This document shows, one piece after another, positions 61,587 to 64,000 of a stretch of DNA of 64,000 nt. Under the pieces are notes generated by a model. That model had not been told where the DNA came from. It was given only the letters and a program-made list of their open reading frames with translations, and ran no database searches. The stretch spans positions 744,001-808,000 of the forward strand of contig NZ_VNIP01000006.1 of NCBI RefSeq assembly GCF_008370325.1. The letters run 5' to 3'. How positions within the stretch are numbered: the first letter of the stretch is position 1; each line of letters begins with the position of its first letter. The DNA is from Martinezella tropici (GTDB taxonomy: Bacteria > Pseudomonadota > Alphaproteobacteria > Rhizobiales > Rhizobiaceae). The position numbers and the translations under genes were made by a program.

Positions 61587-62519
61587 TCAGATGTTTGCCG
61601 TCACCTCTTTGCACCAATCGGCAAAGCGGGAAATGGCTTCATCGGCGCCGATCTCGTTAAGCGTCTCGTGCCGCATGTCGGGATGGATCTCGGTTGTAAT
61701 ATGAGAGAAACCGGCACTTTTCAAATGGTTTGCCAGCCAGGAGATCGCTTTCGCATTATCGGTTGCCGGATCCTTGGCGCCTCCGACGAGATGGATGGGC
61801 ATATCGCGTCGAAGCCGGTCGAGATAGATCTTTTGCGGTGCCCGGAAGGTAAGCTCCAATATGTCGAGCCAGAGCGAGACGGAAGCATCGAAGCCGCAAA
61901 GCGGATCGGCGATGTATCTGTCCACATGCTCGGGAATGCGCGAAAGCCAGTCGAAGTCGGTGCGGCGATTTGCGATCGACCGGCCCCAGGCGCCGAAGGT
62001 CAGCTTCGGCAAAGGGCCGCTTGGAACATCCGATCCCTTGAACATGCGCTCCGTCTTGAGGATGAGCTGGGCGGTGCGGCCCGCAAGGCCCGCATTGAAA
62101 TTGGAATTCCACACGGCGACGGCATCGAACTTGTCCGGATGCGTGACGACCGTGTTGAGGCTGATCAATCCACCCATGGAGTGGCCGAACAGGATGATCG
62201 GCAGTCCGGGATGAGCGCTTGCGGCAAGCTCGCGCATGGCGAGCACATCAGCGATGACATGGTCCACTCCACCTCTTCGCGCGAAGCGGCCGATAGGCGC
62301 TTCATGGGCAACGGTCTCGCCGTGGCCGCGATGATCGTGAGCGTAGACATGGAAGCCTTGGCTGGCCATCGCATCAGCAAAGGCTTCGTAGCGGCGGGAG
62401 TGTTCGGCAAGACCATGCGATATCAGCAGGATGCCACGTGCTTCTCCCGTTGCCGGCACGTGATGATAGGCAATCTTCGCGCCCGTCGGGCTATTCAGGC
62501 GCTGCGTATCCGCGAACAT
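61587..62519 (-). CDS. Alpha/beta hydrolase, monoacylglycerol lipase/lysophospholipase-like
   Basis: 310 aa. The nucleophile is Ser114 in LFGHSMGGLIS; ILLISHGLAEHSRRYEAFADAMASQGFHVYAHDHRGHG is the typical front part with the oxyanion HG, and the last His is in HPDMRHETLNE with an Asp in GGAKDPAT. The protein has no signal peptide and belongs to the serine aminopeptidase S33/monoglyceride lipase group. It is the first gene of the leftward operon 62519-57732; a promoter is expected in the gap before RNase T2. Confidence 0.88.
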   Translation of the reverse strand: MFADTQRLNSPTGAKIAYHHVPATGEARGILLISHGLAEHSRRYEAFADAMASQGFHVYAHDHRGHGETVAHEAPIGRFARRGGVDHVIADVLAMRELAASAHPGLPIILFGHSMGGLISLNTVVTHPDKFDAVAVWNSNFNAGLAGRTAQLILKTERMFKGSDVPSGPLPKLTFGAWGRSIANRRTDFDWLSRIPEHVDRYIADPLCGFDASVSLWLDILELTFRAPQKIYLDRLRRDMPIHLVGGAKDPATDNAKAISWLANHLKSAGFSHITTEIHPDMRHETLNEIGADEAISRFADWCKEVTANI

Positions 62520-62684
62520 GCATTCGGTCCTCCCTATTCGGACGAAAGGTTATCATCCCGCCGATTGCAATGGATAGGTGCCGAAGCACACAGAAATAAA
62601 TCTTTCCGAGTGCTACGATTCAGGATTGCGTCCGCTCAATCAAACTGCTTATTTGTTCCTATAATGTTCTTATTGGAGGCAGAA

Positions 62685-63431
62685 ATGAAGCAGTTGCTTC
62701 GGGTATTTGCAGTTGTATTTCTTTCGGTCGGGACGGCCGCGAGCGCCATGGCGCAGGAGCATAGCCGCGGGCGAACACGCTTTATCCTGGCGGCAAGCTG
62801 GGAGCCGGCATTTTGCGCGACGAACCAGAAGAAGGCGGAGTGCCGGAACCAGTCGTCGAACGATTACGATGCCAAGAACTTCTCGCTGCATGGTCTCTGG
62901 CCGATGCGGCAGGAATATTGCGATGTTTCGGAGGATTTGAAGCAGGCGGATCGCGGCCGCGACTGGAAGGATCTGCCGGCGGTGGAGCTGTCGCAGGATG
63001 TCAAGGCGAAGCTGGACAAGGCAATGCCGGGCACGCAATCCGGCCTCGAGCGGCATGAATGGATCAAGCACGGCACCTGCACGAAGCTCAGCGCCGACAA
63101 ATATTTTTCCATCGCCGCCGGTCTGATCGCCGAGCTCAATGCGTCGTCCGTGCGCGATCTTTTCGCGGAGAATATCGGCAAGGAACTCGATGCCGAAAGC
63201 ATCAAGGCTGCCTTCGACCAGAGCTTCGGCGAGGGCGCCAATGCGCGCATCAAGATGAGCTGCCGCCGTGTCGGCGATGTCAGGATGATTTCGGAACTCA
63301 CCATCGGCCTCTCGGAGGATGCGATCGAACCCCAGCAAGGTAACGAGCCGCGGCTCGCCAAACTGATCCAAAGCGCAGGCAGCACTGCCTTCGGCTGCGA
63401 CCGCGGCGTGGTGGACGCCGCCGGTTTCTAA
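62685..63431 (+). CDS. Secreted ribonuclease T2 family protein
   Basis: 248 aa. A signal peptide (residues 1-23, cut SAMA-QE) precedes the T2 fold. Both catalytic segments are intact: CAS I is FSLHGLWP (His69) and CAS II is HEWIKHGTC (His124, Glu125, His129). Cysteines at 44 and 53 and others fit the usual disulfides. It should cut RNA in the periplasm or outside to nucleotides, perhaps for phosphate gain. GGAGG five bases before the ATG sets the start; the frame reads through upstream to 61668 by chance. Confidence 0.93.
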   Translation: MKQLLRVFAVVFLSVGTAASAMAQEHSRGRTRFILAASWEPAFCATNQKKAECRNQSSNDYDAKNFSLHGLWPMRQEYCDVSEDLKQADRGRDWKDLPAVELSQDVKAKLDKAMPGTQSGLERHEWIKHGTCTKLSADKYFSIAAGLIAELNASSVRDLFAENIGKELDAESIKAAFDQSFGEGANARIKMSCRRVGDVRMISELTIGLSEDAIEPQQGNEPRLAKLIQSAGSTAFGCDRGVVDAAGF

Positions 63432-63460
63432 GCTTTTCCGGGTTTTGTGACGCGGATAAT

Positions 63461-63502
63461 GCCCTCGGACAAGGTTTCGCCGTTGCCCGAGGGCGGGGTT
63501 TC
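63461..63502 (+). terminator. Hairpin after the RNase T2 gene
   Basis: GCCCTCGG and CCGAGGGC pair perfectly with an 18-base loop, followed by GGGGTTTC. It is a weak terminator candidate because the T run is only three bases long. Confidence 0.45.
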
Positions 63503-63556
63503 GCCTACATAGCGGCACAATTCGCAATGTTATCCGCCCGTGGAGTAACCCAAGCT

Positions 63557-64000
63557 ATGGCACGTCAGTTTATTTATCATATGGCCGGACTGAATAAGTC
63601 CTATGGCGCCAAGAAGATCCTCGAGAACATCCATCTTTCCTTCTACCCCGACGCCAAGATCGGTATTCTCGGCCCGAACGGCGCGGGTAAGTCGACGGTG
63701 CTGCGCATCATGGCCGGTCTTGACAAGGAATATACCGGCGAAGCCTGGCTGGCCGAAGGCGCCACCATCGGCTACCTGGCGCAGGAGCCTCAGCTCGATC
63801 CCAACAAGACGGTGTTCGAAAACGTCATGGAAGGCGTCGCCAAGAAAACCGAAATCCTCAATCGCTACAACGAATTGATGATGAACTATTCCGACGAGAC
63901 TGCGGAAGAGGCCGCCAAGCTCCAGGATATCATCGACAGCCAGAATCTTTGGGATCTGGAAAGCCAGGTCGAGATGGCGATGGAAGCGTTGTGCTGCCCG
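63557..64000 (+). CDS. ettA: Energy-dependent translational throttle protein EttA, N-terminal part
   Basis: The frame runs off the window; 148 residues are seen. It starts MARQFIYHMAGLNKSYGAKK and has the first Walker A GPNGAGKST (39-47). It continues with EGATIGYLAQEPQLD and the arm-linker helix region (VMEGVAKKTEILNRYNELM). This is the EttA pattern of ABC-F ATPases that bind the ribosomal E site and gate elongation by the ATP/ADP ratio. The full protein should be about 550 aa. Confidence 0.93.
   Translation, partial: MARQFIYHMAGLNKSYGAKKILENIHLSFYPDAKIGILGPNGAGKSTVLRIMAGLDKEYTGEAWLAEGATIGYLAQEPQLDPNKTVFENVMEGVAKKTEILNRYNELMMNYSDETAEEAAKLQDIIDSQNLWDLESQVEMAMEALCCP

Noticed and set aside
61668-62684. 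Upstream extension of the RNase T2 frame by 339 codons.
   Set aside because: The extension lies opposite the hydrolase gene, and the true start has a signal peptide and a GGAGG site at 62685.

Overview
The window reads as a chromosomal segment of a Rhizobium-like alphaproteobacterium (order Rhizobiales). The support is the GC-rich coding style, many ABC solute transporters, a cobalamin-dependent methionine synthase, a type II lumazine synthase behind an FMN riboswitch, and short secreted proteins of a rhizobial type. No species can be fixed from sequence reading alone.

Layout. Positions 1-10.9 kb hold ordinary chromosomal genes: the tail of an APH-type kinase, a TolA-like DUF930 envelope protein, two exporters, AraC and LysR regulators, a B3/B4 protein, a GNAT enzyme, DUF1428 and YjbQ proteins, two tandem secreted paralogues and a SIMPL protein. 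At 11.05 kb lies a tRNA-Ile2 (CAU) gene. It is followed to about 19.3 kb by an accessory stretch of small unknown genes around an S24-type repressor whose gene is flanked by two identical-architecture 17-bp palindromes, and by a decayed sugar-isomerase remnant. A small surface-polysaccharide locus (lyase, glycosyltransferase, flippase, TupA-like ATP-grasp) occupies 19.4-24.4 kb. HbpS-like, AGE epimerase and metH genes follow, with metH behind a perfect 20-bp palindrome.

From 30.4 to 37.9 kb a GntR regulator and BadF-type kinase are divergent from a five-gene ABC sugar operon that includes a Gfo/Idh/MocA oxidoreductase; the set is best explained as amino-sugar uptake and phosphorylation. From 38.0 to 42.3 kb come TetR/tautomerase, VOC, methyltransferase, a PhnF-like regulator and ribH with its riboswitch. 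From 42.4 to 54.2 kb an ABC importer of the iron/polyamine/AEP type and an RpiR regulator are divergent from an N-formylglutamate amidohydrolase-like enzyme, an APC permease, a glutamine-synthetase-like ligase, an aldehyde dehydrogenase and an iron-type alcohol dehydrogenase. Together these could form a glutamylation-based route for breaking down an amine or amino-alcohol.

The last 10 kb carry an L,D-transpeptidase, a DUF4432 protein, a TIGR01244 phosphatase-like protein, RidA, a coupled ThDP enzyme/CoA-transferase pair with an EamA permease and lipase-like hydrolase, a secreted RNase T2 and the start of ettA.

No CRISPR array, rRNA operon, intact insertion sequence or integrase was seen. The least explained part is the repressor-centred cassette at 13.4-17.0 kb.
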